From: Sinorhizobium meliloti
Lineage (GTDB): Bacteria > Pseudomonadota > Alphaproteobacteria > Rhizobiales > Rhizobiaceae
Direction: 5' to 3'
Assembly (NCBI RefSeq): GCF_035610345.1
Contig: NZ_CP141213.1
Span: 434,001 to 498,000 of the forward strand
Length of the DNA stretch: 64,000 nt
Of this stretch, positions 41,933-51,542 are shown piece by piece. Under the pieces are notes generated by a model. The model searched no databases and was not told the origin of the DNA. It worked only from the letters and a program-made list of their open reading frames with translations. The position numbers were made by a program, and so were the translations under genes. How positions within the stretch are numbered: position 1 is the first letter of the stretch; each line of letters starts with the position of its first letter.

Positions 41933-42859
41933 ATGATTATCGACATTAGCTGCTACCCGACCAAGATTGTGGATCTGGCCTGGCGGCACGATGGCGAGCC
42001 TTTTACAGGTGAGCGCCTCCTCAAGATGATGGACGGCCCTTATTATGTGAACGGGAAGCCGCGCCGCATCGACAAAGCTTTCATCCAGCCCCCGCAGGGC
42101 AACACCATTTACACCGACGGCTACGGCGATCTGACCGGCAAGGCGGCGATCCGGGACTACATGTCCTACACCGTCGAGCTCGTTCAGAAATATCCGGACC
42201 GCTTCCTCGGCTGTTTCGTCTACAATCCGCGCTACGGCACCCAGAACGGCGCCGAAGAAATCGAGCACCACGCCAAGGAATACGGCTTCAGGATGGTGCA
42301 GCTTCAGGCGAACATGCACGCCTACCGCCCCGACCGGGCGCTCGACTGGCTGCGACCCGCGATGCGGAAATGCGCCGATCTCGGCCTCATCGTAAAGGTG
42401 CATACCGGCGACGGCCCCTACAGCATCCCGACCGAATTCTATCCGATCATTCGAGAGTTTCCGTCGGTCAATTTCGTCCTCGGGCACTTCGGCGTGCAGA
42501 CGGGTGGCGTCTATGTCTTCGAGCCGTTCCAGATGGCGATGGATGCGCCGAACATCTATGTCGAATCCGGCTGGTGCCTGCAGTCGCGCATCGTCGAATT
42601 CGCCAAGGAACTGCCGAAGCACAAGATCCTGTTCGGCACCGACACACCCCCGAACGAGCCGGGAATGTGGCTGCGCCTTCTCGAGGTGCTGTGCCACGAG
42701 CCGCCCCAGGGGCTGAACCTCGACGAGGATACGCTTGAGGACTACCTCGGCAACAACATCGCCCGGATGATCGGTCTCGATCCGACGCCGCCGCCGCGCA
42801 GCCTGGAGGAGGCACAGGCCCGCCTCAAGGGCACCCATGCCAGCCTTCAGCCGGCATGA
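41933..42859 (+). CDS. COG2159 amidohydrolase-like protein without the HxH motif
   Basis: A 308-residue protein of the amidohydrolase 2 (COG2159) family, whose members include metal-dependent decarboxylases of aromatic acids. It is closely related to the next gene. In that paralogue the N-terminus reads IIDTHLHPT, with the metal-binding His6 and His8; here the same place reads IIDISCYPT, giving Ser6 and Tyr8. Other likely ligands remain: the His in KVHTGDGPY, the His in LGHFG and the Asp in FGTDTPPNEPG. It may be an inactive partner subunit or use a different metal site. Start at 41933 after TTGGAGAGACTG; an earlier frame start is weaker. Confidence 0.82.
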   Translation: MIIDISCYPTKIVDLAWRHDGEPFTGERLLKMMDGPYYVNGKPRRIDKAFIQPPQGNTIYTDGYGDLTGKAAIRDYMSYTVELVQKYPDRFLGCFVYNPRYGTQNGAEEIEHHAKEYGFRMVQLQANMHAYRPDRALDWLRPAMRKCADLGLIVKVHTGDGPYSIPTEFYPIIREFPSVNFVLGHFGVQTGGVYVFEPFQMAMDAPNIYVESGWCLQSRIVEFAKELPKHKILFGTDTPPNEPGMWLRLLEVLCHEPPQGLNLDEDTLEDYLGNNIARMIGLDPTPPPRSLEEAQARLKGTHASLQPA

Positions 42860-42898
42860 GCCTTCCGCACGCGCGTTTCATGAAATCGGAGAAATAGC

Positions 42899-43840
42899 AT
42901 GATCATCGATACCCACCTCCACCCGACCAATCTGGTCGACGAGGCATGGCGCCACACCGGCACGCCCTTCAACGGCGAGCGCATGCTGAAACTGATGGAC
43001 GGACCCTATATGATCAACGGCAAGCCTCGCCGGATCGACATGGGCTTCATCCAGCCGCCGCCCGGCAATACAGGCTATCGCGACGGCAACCGCATGGGCC
43101 GCGAAGGCATCCGCGATTACATGGCGTATATCGCCGAACTTTGCCAAAAATACCCGGACCGCTTCATCGGCAACTTCAACTACAATCCCCGCTGGGGGCC
43201 GGAAAACGGCGCGGCCGAGCTCGAATTCCATGTCAAGGAATACGGCTTCAAGATGCTGAAGCTGCATGCCAACATGCATGGTTACCGGCCCGACCGGGCC
43301 CTCGACTGGCTTCGCCCGGCGATGAAGAAGTGCGCGGAACTCGGAGTGGTCGTGCTCATCCACACCGGTGACGGGCCCTACACCATTCCGACGATGTTCT
43401 ATCCGATCATTCGCGAGTTCCCGATGGTCAATTTCATCATCGGGCATTTCGGGATCCAGACCGGGGGCAACTACTCGTTCGAGTCTTTCTGGATGGCGAT
43501 GGATACACCCAACGTCTACTGCGAGTCCGGTTGGTGCTTCCAATCCCGCATCGTCGAATTCGCGAAAGAGCTGCCGAAACACAAGATCGTCTTCGGTACG
43601 GACTCGCCGCCGAACGAACCCGGCATGTGGCTGCGCGAGCTCGAGGTTCTCTGCCACGAACCGCCCCACGGCCTCGGGCTTTCCGAGGACGATCTCGAGG
43701 GCTATCTCGGCAACAACATCGCCAAGCTCGTCGGCATCGACCCGACCCCTCCGCCACGCAATCTCGAGGAAGCTCAGGCGCGCCTGACCGATACCTATGC
43801 GGGTCTGAGGCGAGAGGAGCGCCAGCCTACTCCTGCCTGA
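42899..43840 (+). CDS. COG2159 metal-dependent hydrolase/decarboxylase
   Basis: A 313-residue TIM-barrel enzyme with a full metal site: DTHLH (His6, His8), the His in LIHTGDGPY, the His in GHFGIQTGG and the Asp in FGTDSPPNEPG. Family members such as carboxyvanillate and related decarboxylases, or ring-opening hydrolases, act on aromatic or muconate-type acids. It lies 39 bp after its HxH-less paralogue and before a UbiD gene; the two proteins share most blocks (DGPYxxNGKPRRID, QKYPDRF, YRPDRALDWLRPAM, RIVEFAKELPKHKI), so a heteromer is plausible. Confidence 0.87.
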   Translation: MIIDTHLHPTNLVDEAWRHTGTPFNGERMLKLMDGPYMINGKPRRIDMGFIQPPPGNTGYRDGNRMGREGIRDYMAYIAELCQKYPDRFIGNFNYNPRWGPENGAAELEFHVKEYGFKMLKLHANMHGYRPDRALDWLRPAMKKCAELGVVVLIHTGDGPYTIPTMFYPIIREFPMVNFIIGHFGIQTGGNYSFESFWMAMDTPNVYCESGWCFQSRIVEFAKELPKHKIVFGTDSPPNEPGMWLRELEVLCHEPPHGLGLSEDDLEGYLGNNIAKLVGIDPTPPPRNLEEAQARLTDTYAGLRREERQPTPA

Positions 43841-43864
43841 TCGGCCCCGGTCGATCCCCAGTCA

Positions 43865-43912
43865 GAGCGGGATTCGGGCGGAACATCGCTCGCATTTTTC
43901 CTCATCCCGCTC
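43865..43912. repeat. Dispersed palindromic intergenic repeat, variant copy
   Basis: GAGCGGGAT (43865-43873) pairs with ATCCCGCTC (43904-43912). The interior (GGGCGGAACATCGCTCGCATTTTTCCT, in parts GGCGGAACATCGC and CATTTTTCCT) aligns with the core of copies A-C. Here it lies between codirectional genes rather than convergent ones. Confidence 0.55.
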
Positions 43913-43981
43913 CAGGGCAGCGGCTCCCTCCAAGGCCGCTGCCCGCTCATGTGAAGTAACGACACCGCGAAGGGCAGTATT

Positions 43982-45355
43982 ATGGAGTTCGGCAGCCAGG
44001 ACGTCCGCTACTTTCTCCGGGAATACCAGAAGGCGCATCCCGAAGACGTACTCACCATCGAAGACCGTATCACGGACGACCAGGACGCATCGGCGTTCAT
44101 CTGGAAGCTCAACCAGCAAGGCCGGGCGCCGCTCCTGCATTTTCGCAACGTCGAGGGCGTCGGCGGCGAAGTGATTGCCAACACCTTCGGATCGCGCGAG
44201 CGGATCGCCCGGATGTTCGGTACCTCCCAGGACCGGCTGCACGAAGCCTATCAGGCACGCTCGCGGCAAGCCCTGCCGCCGCGGCTGGTCGACAGCGGAC
44301 CGGTCACCGAATGCGTGGAAGAGCACGACATCGATCTAGGCACGCTGCCGATGCTGAAGCACTTCGCGACGGACAGAGCGAAATACATCACCAGCGGCAT
44401 AATTATCGCCGAGCACCCCGAAACCGGCGCCGGCAATCTCAGCTATCACCGCGCCATGATCCATTCGAAGAACGAGCTGGCGACGAGCCTGCATTCGCGC
44501 GGACATCTGTGGCGGCTGCTCAACATGGCCAAGGACCGCGGCGAGAACCTGAAGGTCGCCATGGTCATCGGCGCGCACCCTCTCTTCATGATCGCAGCCT
44601 CGGCGCGCCTTGCGTTCGGTGAGGACGAGCGCGACGTCGCCGGCGGCCTCATGGGCGAGCCGCTCGAGGTGGTACGGACGCCGAAATACGGCATCCGGGT
44701 TCCGGCCTATGCCGAAATCGTACTGGAAGGGGTGATCGAGCCCGAAACGCAGGTTGCCGAAGGGCCCTTCGGAGAGTTCACGGGCTACTCGTCCGACCGA
44801 TCGACGAACAATCTGTTTCGCGTCGAGACGTTGCTGCGCCGCAAGGACGCGATCCTTGTCAGCGTCGCCGGCGGCAACTCGTCCGAACATCTCAATCTCG
44901 GCCGTGTTCCGCGCGAGGCGGAGATGGTGGAAAAGCTGAAGCAACGCTTCCCGAGCGTGACGGCGGTCCACTATCCGGCATCCGGCACGCATTTTCACGC
45001 CTATGTCGCCCTCAACCAGACGAGACCCGGCGAGGCCCGCCAGATCATGCTCGGCCTGCTCGGCTGGGATGCTTATCTGAAGACCGTGATCGCCGTCGAT
45101 GCCGACGTGGACATAACGCGGGATTCCGACGTCCTTTGGGCCATGTCTGCCCATTTCCAGCCGCACAAGGATGTCGTCATCATCGAAGGGCTGCCCGGGA
45201 ACGCGCTCGACCCTTCGGCATCCGGTATCGGTACGACGTCCCGCATGGGCCTCGACGCGACCCGCGGGCCTGATTTTCACGGCGTGCTCGCCAGGATCGA
45301 CGAGGCTGCCTTCGACCGCGCTTCGGCGATTCTCGCGAAATTCGGCCGTCCTTAG
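43982..45355 (+). CDS. UbiD-family prenylated-FMN decarboxylase
   Basis: A 457-residue reversible decarboxylase. The catalytic Arg157 (LSYHRAMIHSK) and the Glu260/Glu265 pair in EGPFGEFTGY match the Arg-Glu-Glu triad of fungal Fdc1 in order and spacing. UbiD enzymes remove carboxyl groups from unsaturated or aromatic acids using prenylated FMN, which the UbiX encoded next door makes. The substrate is probably not the ubiquinone precursor, because the gene sits in a catabolic set with a Mo hydroxylase and amidohydrolases. Confidence 0.93.
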   Translation: MEFGSQDVRYFLREYQKAHPEDVLTIEDRITDDQDASAFIWKLNQQGRAPLLHFRNVEGVGGEVIANTFGSRERIARMFGTSQDRLHEAYQARSRQALPPRLVDSGPVTECVEEHDIDLGTLPMLKHFATDRAKYITSGIIIAEHPETGAGNLSYHRAMIHSKNELATSLHSRGHLWRLLNMAKDRGENLKVAMVIGAHPLFMIAASARLAFGEDERDVAGGLMGEPLEVVRTPKYGIRVPAYAEIVLEGVIEPETQVAEGPFGEFTGYSSDRSTNNLFRVETLLRRKDAILVSVAGGNSSEHLNLGRVPREAEMVEKLKQRFPSVTAVHYPASGTHFHAYVALNQTRPGEARQIMLGLLGWDAYLKTVIAVDADVDITRDSDVLWAMSAHFQPHKDVVIIEGLPGNALDPSASGIGTTSRMGLDATRGPDFHGVLARIDEAAFDRASAILAKFGRP

Positions 45356-45385
45356 AGAAAATGGCGACGCTTGGAGGTGAAAGCG

Positions 45386-46018
45386 ATGAAGGCGGACCGG
45401 GAACAGAGAAAGCGGATCATCGTCGGCATCAGCGGCGCCTCCGGCGTGATATACGGCATCCGGCTCCTGGAGATCCTGCGGGATCTGGACATCGAGACGC
45501 ACCTCGTGATGAGCCGTGCCGCCCAGATCACGCTGGCGATGGAAACGGACTTCAAGGTCGCCGACGTCGAAGCCCTCGCCTGCTGCGTCCATTCCAACAA
45601 GGACATCGGCGCCTCGTGCTCCAGCGGTTCTTTCCGCACGCTGGGGATGATCGTTGCACCCTGCTCGATCAAGACCCTCTCGGAAATCGCGACCGGCGTA
45701 ACTTCCGGCTTACTGTCCCGGGCGGCGGATGTAACGCTGAAGGAACGCCGTCGGCTGGTTCTCATGCTGCGCGAAACGCCATTGCACATCGGCCATATTC
45801 GTTCGATGGCCCAGGCGACGGAGGCGGGGGCGATCATCTGTCCCCCCGTCCCGGCCTTCTATGCCCGTCCGCAGACGCTGGACGAGATGGTCAATCATAC
45901 CGTGGCACGCGTCCTTGATCTGTTCGATATCGATACCGGGCTCGCACATCGCTGGAGCGGGCGGCGCGCTGCCGTCCCTTCCCGCCCACGTGAAGATATC
46001 GAGGTGAAGATGAGGTGA
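45386..46018 (+). CDS. UbiX-family flavin prenyltransferase
   Basis: A 210-residue flavoprotein that makes prenylated FMN from FMN and a dimethylallyl phosphate. Family motifs: GISGASGVIYGIRLLEIL (near 15), FMN-contact SSGSFRTLGMIVAPCS (near 95) and LKERRRLVLMLRETPLH (near 125). ATG at 45386 follows GGAGGTGAAAGCG; a TTG at 45371 is in frame but less likely. It lies 30 bp after the ubiD-type gene and serves it. The C-terminal 25 residues past the core are variable. Confidence 0.93.
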   Translation: MKADREQRKRIIVGISGASGVIYGIRLLEILRDLDIETHLVMSRAAQITLAMETDFKVADVEALACCVHSNKDIGASCSSGSFRTLGMIVAPCSIKTLSEIATGVTSGLLSRAADVTLKERRRLVLMLRETPLHIGHIRSMAQATEAGAIICPPVPAFYARPQTLDEMVNHTVARVLDLFDIDTGLAHRWSGRRAAVPSRPREDIEVKMR

Positions 46019-46096
46019 GGAATACCGCCCGTTCGCCGGCCGGAGGAGGGTCGGGGTTCGGCGCTAGGCTCTTGGAAAAATAATGGGAGGAGCGAA

Positions 46097-47488
46097 ATGA
46101 ATACGGACTCGAAGTGCGATGCTATCGAAGAAATGTTTCCCGCGCCGAAACTGGCGGCGCTCGGCCTGCAGCATGTCCTGGTGATGTATGCCGGTGCCAT
46201 CGCGGTTCCCCTGATCATCGGCAGCGCGCTGAATCTCTCCAAGGATCAGATCGCCATGCTGATCAGCGCGGATCTTTTCTGCTGCGGCATCGTCACCCTC
46301 ATCCAGTGTCTCGGCATCTGGAACGTCGGCGCGCGTCTGCCGATCATGATGGGCATCGGCTTTACCGCGGTTCCCCCGATCATCGCCACGGGCACGGATC
46401 CGGACCTCGGAATGCCCGGCGTTCTCGGTGCGGTCATCGCATCCGGCGTGTTCACGCTTCTGGCCGCCCCCTATTTCAGCCGCTGGGTTCGCTTCTTCCC
46501 GGCGGTGGTCACCGGAACGGTGATGCTGGTCATCGGCCTGTCCCTGATGCGGGTCGGAGTAAACTGGGCGGCGGGTGGTCAACCCATGATAAAAGGCCCG
46601 GACGGGCTCATTCCCAATCCGGCCTACGGTCAGCCCTTCGCTCTTGCGGTCGCTGCCATCGTGCTGGTTTCCATTCTCCTGATGACCCGCTTTCTCAAGG
46701 GATTTCTCGCGAACCTGGCCGTCCTGTTCGGCATAGGGATCGGATTTGCCATCGCTGTCGCTTTCGGAAAGGTGGATTTCCAAGGGGTCGCCGATGCGAG
46801 CTGGATCACGGTCGTGACGCCGTTCGCCTTCGGCATGCCGATATTCGACCTGTGGGCGACGGTTGCGCTCTGCACCGTCATGATCGTCATGATGATCGAA
46901 GCGACCGGCCAGATCCTCGCCGTCGGCGACATGGCAGGCCGCACGATCAGCGAAGCCGACCTGGCGCGCGGGCTGCGCACGGATGGTCTCGGCAACATTA
47001 TCGGCGGGATATTCAACACCTTCACATACACCACATATGCCCAGAATGTGGGCCTGCTCCAGATCACCGGTGTGATGAGCCGCTGGGCGGTTGCCGCGGG
47101 CGGCGTGGTGCTGATCCTTCTCGGCTGCCTGCCGAAGATCGCATTCATCACCGCGTCGATACCGAGCTATGTCGTCGGGGGCGCCGCGATCGTGATGTTC
47201 GGCATGGTCTCGGCGACGGGCGTCAAGATTCTCGCCCGGGTCAACTTCGTGGACAACCGCCGCAACCTCTACATCGTCGCCGTCAGCGTCGGCCTCGCGA
47301 TGATCCCGGTGGTCGCCGACAAGATCTTCGCCCAGCTGCCGGAGTTCATCGACCGGTTCTTCCACAGCGGCGTTCTCGTCGGAACCTTCTCGGCGGTGCT
47401 GCTCAACCTGCTCTTCAACGGCGTTCCTCCGCGCGAGGAGGTGCAGCCGGATTTGGTCGGTGAGGGGGCCATGCGGCATCTCGGCTAG
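46097..47488 (+). CDS. NCS2-family purine/pyrimidine-type permease
   Basis: A 463-residue inner-membrane symporter with about 14 segments. NCS2 signatures: LGLQHVLVMYAGAIAVPLI in the first helix, the EATGQ motif in helix 8 (near residue 275) and the TYTTYAQNVGLLQITG motif (near 312). The family takes up xanthine, urate or uracil; the TYTTYAQNVG form resembles the xanthine/urate branch. It ends the rightward operon and is convergent with the Mo hydroxylase operon, separated by two hairpins. Import of a nucleobase-like substrate for the enzymes around it is the natural reading. Confidence 0.92.
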   Translation: MNTDSKCDAIEEMFPAPKLAALGLQHVLVMYAGAIAVPLIIGSALNLSKDQIAMLISADLFCCGIVTLIQCLGIWNVGARLPIMMGIGFTAVPPIIATGTDPDLGMPGVLGAVIASGVFTLLAAPYFSRWVRFFPAVVTGTVMLVIGLSLMRVGVNWAAGGQPMIKGPDGLIPNPAYGQPFALAVAAIVLVSILLMTRFLKGFLANLAVLFGIGIGFAIAVAFGKVDFQGVADASWITVVTPFAFGMPIFDLWATVALCTVMIVMMIEATGQILAVGDMAGRTISEADLARGLRTDGLGNIIGGIFNTFTYTTYAQNVGLLQITGVMSRWAVAAGGVVLILLGCLPKIAFITASIPSYVVGGAAIVMFGMVSATGVKILARVNFVDNRRNLYIVAVSVGLAMIPVVADKIFAQLPEFIDRFFHSGVLVGTFSAVLLNLLFNGVPPREEVQPDLVGEGAMRHLG

Positions 47489-47515
47489 GCGCACCCGCAA
47501 GCGAATGCACGGCAT

Positions 47516-47553
47516 GCACTGCCCCCGGCCATGGCCGGGGGCAGTGCGGTTTT
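47516..47553 (+). terminator. Intrinsic terminator after the NCS2 permease gene
   Basis: GCACTGCCCCCGGCC (47516-47530) and its exact reverse complement (47533-47547) form a 15-bp GC-rich stem with AT at the centre, followed by GGTTTTA. This is a strong terminator for the rightward operon. Confidence 0.85.
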
Positions 47554-47649
47554 ATGCAATCAACAGCGGGTGAGGTGACCCCCTTCTGCCCTCGCCTTTT
47601 CCGGCCGGCTGCGGCAAGTGGGATCCGCTGTTCGCGCTCAAACATGACA

Positions 47650-47681
47650 AATCCGCCGAAGCCTCCCGGCCTCGGCGGATT
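47650..47681 (-). terminator. Hairpin after the CobW-type gene
   Basis: AATCCGCCGA (47650-47659) and TCGGCGGATT (47672-47681) form a 10-bp stem with a 12-base loop, 18 bp beyond the CobW-type stop. On the minus strand it is followed by TTGTCATGTTTG, a weak T run. Probably the terminator of the Mo hydroxylase operon. Confidence 0.65.
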
Positions 47682-47698
47682 GGCGTCATTCCCCCGGA

Positions 47699-48742
47699 TC
47701 AATTATCCGTATTGCCCGCCGAGGCAAGGCAAAGCTCCAGTCCTTTTTCCAGCGCCGCCCGGTCGAGGTTGCGGCCGATGAAGACCAGCTTCGTGTAAGG
47801 CATGTCCTTCCCCCAGACATGGTCCGGACGGAAGTCCATCAGCTTGTGCACCGCCTGCAGCACGAAGAAACGAGCATCGCCGGCAATCGCTATGATGCCT
47901 TTGGTCCGGAAGATGTCGTCGCCTTCCTCCCGAAGCAGGCCCGAGAGATAGTCCGTCAGGCGGCGCTGGTCGAAAGGCCGGTCGAAGACGAAGGATTCCG
48001 AGCTGACCGTCGCGTCATGCAGATGATGGTTATGGTGGTGATGATCGTGGTGGTGATCGAGGTCGAGCAGCTTGGCACGTTCGGCGACGTAGGACGGCGC
48101 GAAGCCTGAAATGCCGAGAATGCTTGACAGCTCCACCTTGCCGTAGCTCGAGCGTACGATTTCGGCGGTCTGGTTGAGCTTGCGCATGCCGCGCTCGAGC
48201 GGAGCGATCTCTCCTTCCGATACGAGGTCGATCTTGTTGATGATGATGCGGTCGGCGGCGACGATCTGGTCGACGGCCTGGTTGTCGCGTCCGTCCAGGA
48301 CGGGATCGTCGATATGCTGCCCTATGTGCTTGGCATCGACCAGCGTCACGATGCCGTCCAGCGTTACGTGCTTGCCGATTTCATCATCGATGAAGAAAGC
48401 CGTGGCGACGGGGGTCGGATCGGCAAGCCCGCTGGTCTCGACCAGGATGTGGTCGAACTTGTCCTTTCGGGCAAGCAGCTTCTGCAGCACCTCTATCAAA
48501 TCGTTGCGCACATCGACGAAGCAGCAAATGCAGCCGTTCTTCATCTGGTAGATCTCTTCCTCGGAGGCGAGCACGAGATCCGAGTCCACATCCACCTCGC
48601 CGAATTCGTTTTCGATCACCGCGATGCGGTGACCGTGTCGTTCCGTCAATATGTGGTTCAAAAGCGTTGTCTTTCCGGCACCGAGGAAGCCGGTCAGGAT
48701 GGTGACGGGAATTTTGCTGTCCTGAAGATGGTTGGTCTGCAT
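47699..48742 (-). CDS. CobW/COG0523 G3E GTPase with His-rich loop
   Basis: A 347-residue metal-handling GTPase. Walker [10 protein letters not shown] (18-26), the metal-binding CICC motif (Cys71-Cys74) inside [13 protein letters not shown] specificity motif (near 195) and a His-rich loop [16 protein letters not shown] (near 258). COG0523 proteins deliver zinc, cobalt or other metals to client enzymes. It is the last gene of the three-subunit Mo hydroxylase operon and its ATG overlaps the large-subunit stop as TGATG, so it may serve that enzyme or the metal amidohydrolases encoded nearby. The client is inferred. Confidence 0.9.
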   Translation of the reverse strand: MQTNHLQDSKIPVTILTGFLGAGKTTLLNHILTERHGHRIAVIENEFGEVDVDSDLVLASEEEIYQMKNGCICCFVDVRNDLIEVLQKLLARKDKFDHILVETSGLADPTPVATAFFIDDEIGKHVTLDGIVTLVDAKHIGQHIDDPVLDGRDNQAVDQIVAADRIIINKIDLVSEGEIAPLERGMRKLNQTAEIVRSSYGKVELSSILGISGFAPSYVAERAKLLDLDHHHDHHHHNHHLHDATVSSESFVFDRPFDQRRLTDYLSGLLREEGDDIFRTKGIIAIAGDARFFVLQAVHKLMDFRPDHVWGKDMPYTKLVFIGRNLDRAALEKGLELCLASAGNTDN

Positions 48743-51060
48743 CACTGCCTCGTTTCGTTGACTTTGGACTTGAGGGCGTTCAACACTTGCTCCGGCGTAA
48801 TCGGATAGTGGTGGAAGCGGACGCCGATGGCGTCGTAGATAGCGTTGGCGATGGACGGTCCGATCGCGATGATCGGATCCTCCCCGACGCCCTTGGCACC
48901 GTAGGGACCGCCGGGATCCGGCGCCGTCTCGAGGATGATGGTGCGGATCGACGGCATGTCCATCGACAAGGGCATCTTGTAATCGACGAAGCTCGGATTG
49001 AGGGAACGGCCATCGGTAAGGTCGATGACATAATCCTCGCTGAGGGTGTGGCCGATGCCCTGCTGAATGCCGCCCTCGATCTGTCCGGCCGCGGCGATCG
49101 GATGGATGACCCTGCCGATCTCGTGTACCGGCACGACCTCGATAACGGCGACCTCGCCGGTTTCGGTATCCACCTCGACTTCGGCGAAATGGGCGGCGAA
49201 GGAGTAGGACTTGGTCGGCATGTAGGTGCCTACGCCGACCAGTTGCACCGCCGGCATTCCCCGTTGCGGCCCGACGGCCTCGCAAAGCCGGATGCTGCGG
49301 TTCGAGCCGTTGGTGACGACGACGAAACCGTCCCGGATCGCGAGATCCTCGGGCTCGGCCTTGAGCAGGGGCGCGGCGTGTTCGAGCACTTGTCTGCGCA
49401 CGTCGGCGGCTGCGAGCTGAGCCGCCCGTCCGCCGAGATAGGTCGTGTGGCTGGCGAAGGCACCGATATCCCAAGGGACGATATCGGTATCCCCTTGGAC
49501 GACCGAGACGGCTTCGAAGGGCACGCCGAGTTCCTCGGCGACGATCTGCGACAACGCCGTGTGCGCGCCGGTGCCGAGCCCAGCGGTGCCGGTGATCAGC
49601 GTCACCGTTCCGTCCTCGTTCATCTTCACGATTGCGTTGCCCTGTTCCTTGATACCCGGATAGGCACTGGATCCATGCATTTCGCAGCCGATCCCGATCC
49701 CGCGGCGCCTGACGCCTTCCGGCTTCTCTCGCATGCGCAAGTCGTGCCAGTTCGTCTCCTGCATGACGCGGCGGATGCAATCCCCGAGGCCATGTCCGAC
49801 GATCGGGTGCCCGGAGGGTGCCATGTCGCCCTCGCGTACGGCGTTCATCAGCTTGAACTCGGCCGGATCGAAGCCGAGCTTCTCGGCCGCCTCGTCCATC
49901 ATGAGGTCGAGCGCATAATATGTCTGAACGACGCCGTAGCCGCGAAAGGCGCCGGCAATCGGCGAATTGGTATAGATGCAGCGGCCTTCCAGCCGCACAT
50001 TCTCGCAGCGGTAGAGCGAGGTCAGCGCTGCAGTGCCGACATTGGTGACGCCGGGACCGTGCGAGCCGTAGGCGCCGGAGTTGAAGGTGACCCTGGCTTC
50101 GCGTGCGACGATCCGGCCGTCTTTGGTGAAGCCCTGCTTCAGCCATATCTTGCCGGGGTGACGCGAGCGGCCGCCGAGGAAGGTTTCCTTGCGGCTGAAC
50201 TCCATCTTGACCGGACGCCCCGTCTGCCGCGCAAGCAGGGCGCAGAGGAATTCGTTCTGGAAAAGATCCTGCTTCGCGCCGAAGCCGCCGCCCATGTGAT
50301 CGACGATAACGCGTACCTTGTTCAGCGGTACACCGAGCACTTCGGCAAGCGTGCCGCGGACCATGAATGCGCTCTGGGTCGAGGTCCACATGGTGAGTTT
50401 GCCGTTGCCGTCCCACTGGCTGGCACAGACATTGGGCTCCATATAGGCCGGTGTCGGGCGGCCGAGATCGTATTCGCGCTCGAGGATCAGATCCGCCTCG
50501 GCGAAACCCCTGTCGACGTCGCCGCGGGTGACGAAGACCGGCGGCAGCACTTGGTTCCGGTCGAGACCGTTCTCATGGATCGGCGGAGCGCCGGGCTCCG
50601 ATGCGGCTTCGATGGTGAAAAGGCCAGGCAAGGGCTCGTACTCGACCTCGATGAGCGCGACTGCGCGCTCGGCGATTTCCTCGCTGACGGCAGCGACGGC
50701 GGCGACGCCCTCGCCCCAATATCGCACCCTGTCATCGAGAATGTACTGGTCCTTGGTAACGGATGCCGAGCGCGGATGCGGCGAGCCCGCATGCAGGACG
50801 CGCGGGACGTCCCGGTGCGTCAGCACCGCCTTGACCCCCTCGAGCGCCAGCGCCTTGCTCGTGTCGATGCTCCTGATGCGCGCATGCGCGATGTTGCTGC
50901 GCTTCATCTTGGCATGGAGCATGCCGGGCAAGGCGACGTCGCCTGCATATCTGGCCGTCCCCGTGACCTTCTCCAGCGTATCGGACCGCTTGACGCTCTT
51001 GCCCACGACGGTGAAGTCCCGGTCGGACAGGTCTCTGTCGATCCTTTCATAGGTGTTCAT
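48742..51060 (-). CDS. Molybdenum hydroxylase large subunit (xanthine dehydrogenase family)
   Basis: A 772-residue molybdopterin-binding subunit. Domains: N-terminal aldehyde oxidase/xanthine dehydrogenase a/b hammerhead (about 20-130; [18 protein letters not shown]) and Mo-binding domain. Motifs [15 protein letters not shown] and the catalytic Glu in AKGVGEDP (near 730) are present. Hydroxylates a carbon of an N-heterocycle or aldehyde with water as oxygen source. The AFRGYG form fits the family broadly but not a specific substrate; xanthine is possible but not shown. It overlaps the Fe-S gene by ATGA. Confidence 0.92.
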   Translation of the reverse strand: MNTYERIDRDLSDRDFTVVGKSVKRSDTLEKVTGTARYAGDVALPGMLHAKMKRSNIAHARIRSIDTSKALALEGVKAVLTHRDVPRVLHAGSPHPRSASVTKDQYILDDRVRYWGEGVAAVAAVSEEIAERAVALIEVEYEPLPGLFTIEAASEPGAPPIHENGLDRNQVLPPVFVTRGDVDRGFAEADLILEREYDLGRPTPAYMEPNVCASQWDGNGKLTMWTSTQSAFMVRGTLAEVLGVPLNKVRVIVDHMGGGFGAKQDLFQNEFLCALLARQTGRPVKMEFSRKETFLGGRSRHPGKIWLKQGFTKDGRIVAREARVTFNSGAYGSHGPGVTNVGTAALTSLYRCENVRLEGRCIYTNSPIAGAFRGYGVVQTYYALDLMMDEAAEKLGFDPAEFKLMNAVREGDMAPSGHPIVGHGLGDCIRRVMQETNWHDLRMREKPEGVRRRGIGIGCEMHGSSAYPGIKEQGNAIVKMNEDGTVTLITGTAGLGTGAHTALSQIVAEELGVPFEAVSVVQGDTDIVPWDIGAFASHTTYLGGRAAQLAAADVRRQVLEHAAPLLKAEPEDLAIRDGFVVVTNGSNRSIRLCEAVGPQRGMPAVQLVGVGTYMPTKSYSFAAHFAEVEVDTETGEVAVIEVVPVHEIGRVIHPIAAAGQIEGGIQQGIGHTLSEDYVIDLTDGRSLNPSFVDYKMPLSMDMPSIRTIILETAPDPGGPYGAKGVGEDPIIAIGPSIANAIYDAIGVRFHHYPITPEQVLNALKSKVNETRQ

Positions 51061-51542
51061 AGTGTCTCCGCCTTTCTCAGTTCCTCGGCCGTGGCCCGAA
51101 CAGCGTCGATGATCTTGGTGTAGCCGGTGCATCGGCAGATATTGCCGGCTAGAGCGAAGCGGATTTCGTCCTCGCTCGGGTCCGGGTTTTCGTCGAGCAG
51201 CGCCTTGGCCATCATGATGATGCCCGGTGTGCAGAAGCCGCACTGGGCACCGCCGTGCTCCATGAATTTCTGCTGCAGCAGGTGCGGCCGGTCGTAAGCC
51301 GGCTGCAGGCCTTCGATGGTCTCGATCGTCGCGCCTTCGGCCTCGACGGCGAGCACCAGACAGGCATTGACCGGCCTTCCGTCCATGATGACCGTGCAGG
51401 CGCCGCAGTCTCCGACGTCGCAGCCTTTCTTGGTTCCGGTGAGACTGCCCTCGTTGCGTAGCGCGTCGAGCAGCGTACGGTTGGGAGCAACCGCGAGTTC
51501 ACGGGCCTCGCCGTTGACCGTCATCGAAACGAGCCGGTTCAT
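51057..51542 (-). CDS. Molybdenum hydroxylase 2Fe-2S subunit
   Basis: A 161-residue electron-transfer subunit with two iron-sulfur sites: plant-ferredoxin-type CDVGDCGACTVIMDGRPVNAC near residues 41-61, and the helical site CGFCTPG with CRCTGY near 100-140. It carries electrons from the Mo centre to the FAD subunit. It overlaps the genes on both sides by four bases, so the three subunits are translationally coupled. Confidence 0.94.
   Translation of the reverse strand: MNRLVSMTVNGEARELAVAPNRTLLDALRNEGSLTGTKKGCDVGDCGACTVIMDGRPVNACLVLAVEAEGATIETIEGLQPAYDRPHLLQQKFMEHGGAQCGFCTPGIIMMAKALLDENPDPSEDEIRFALAGNICRCTGYTKIIDAVRATAEELRKAETL

Noticed and set aside
46064..47515. A 483-codon minus-strand frame over the NCS2 permease gene
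   Set aside because: Highly charged low-complexity translation opposite hydrophobic helices, a known artefact of permease genes.
48787..51123. A 778-codon plus-strand frame opposite the Mo hydroxylase large subunit
   Set aside because: The minus strand encodes clear family motifs throughout; the plus-strand reading is an antisense shadow rich in Arg, Asp and Gly.
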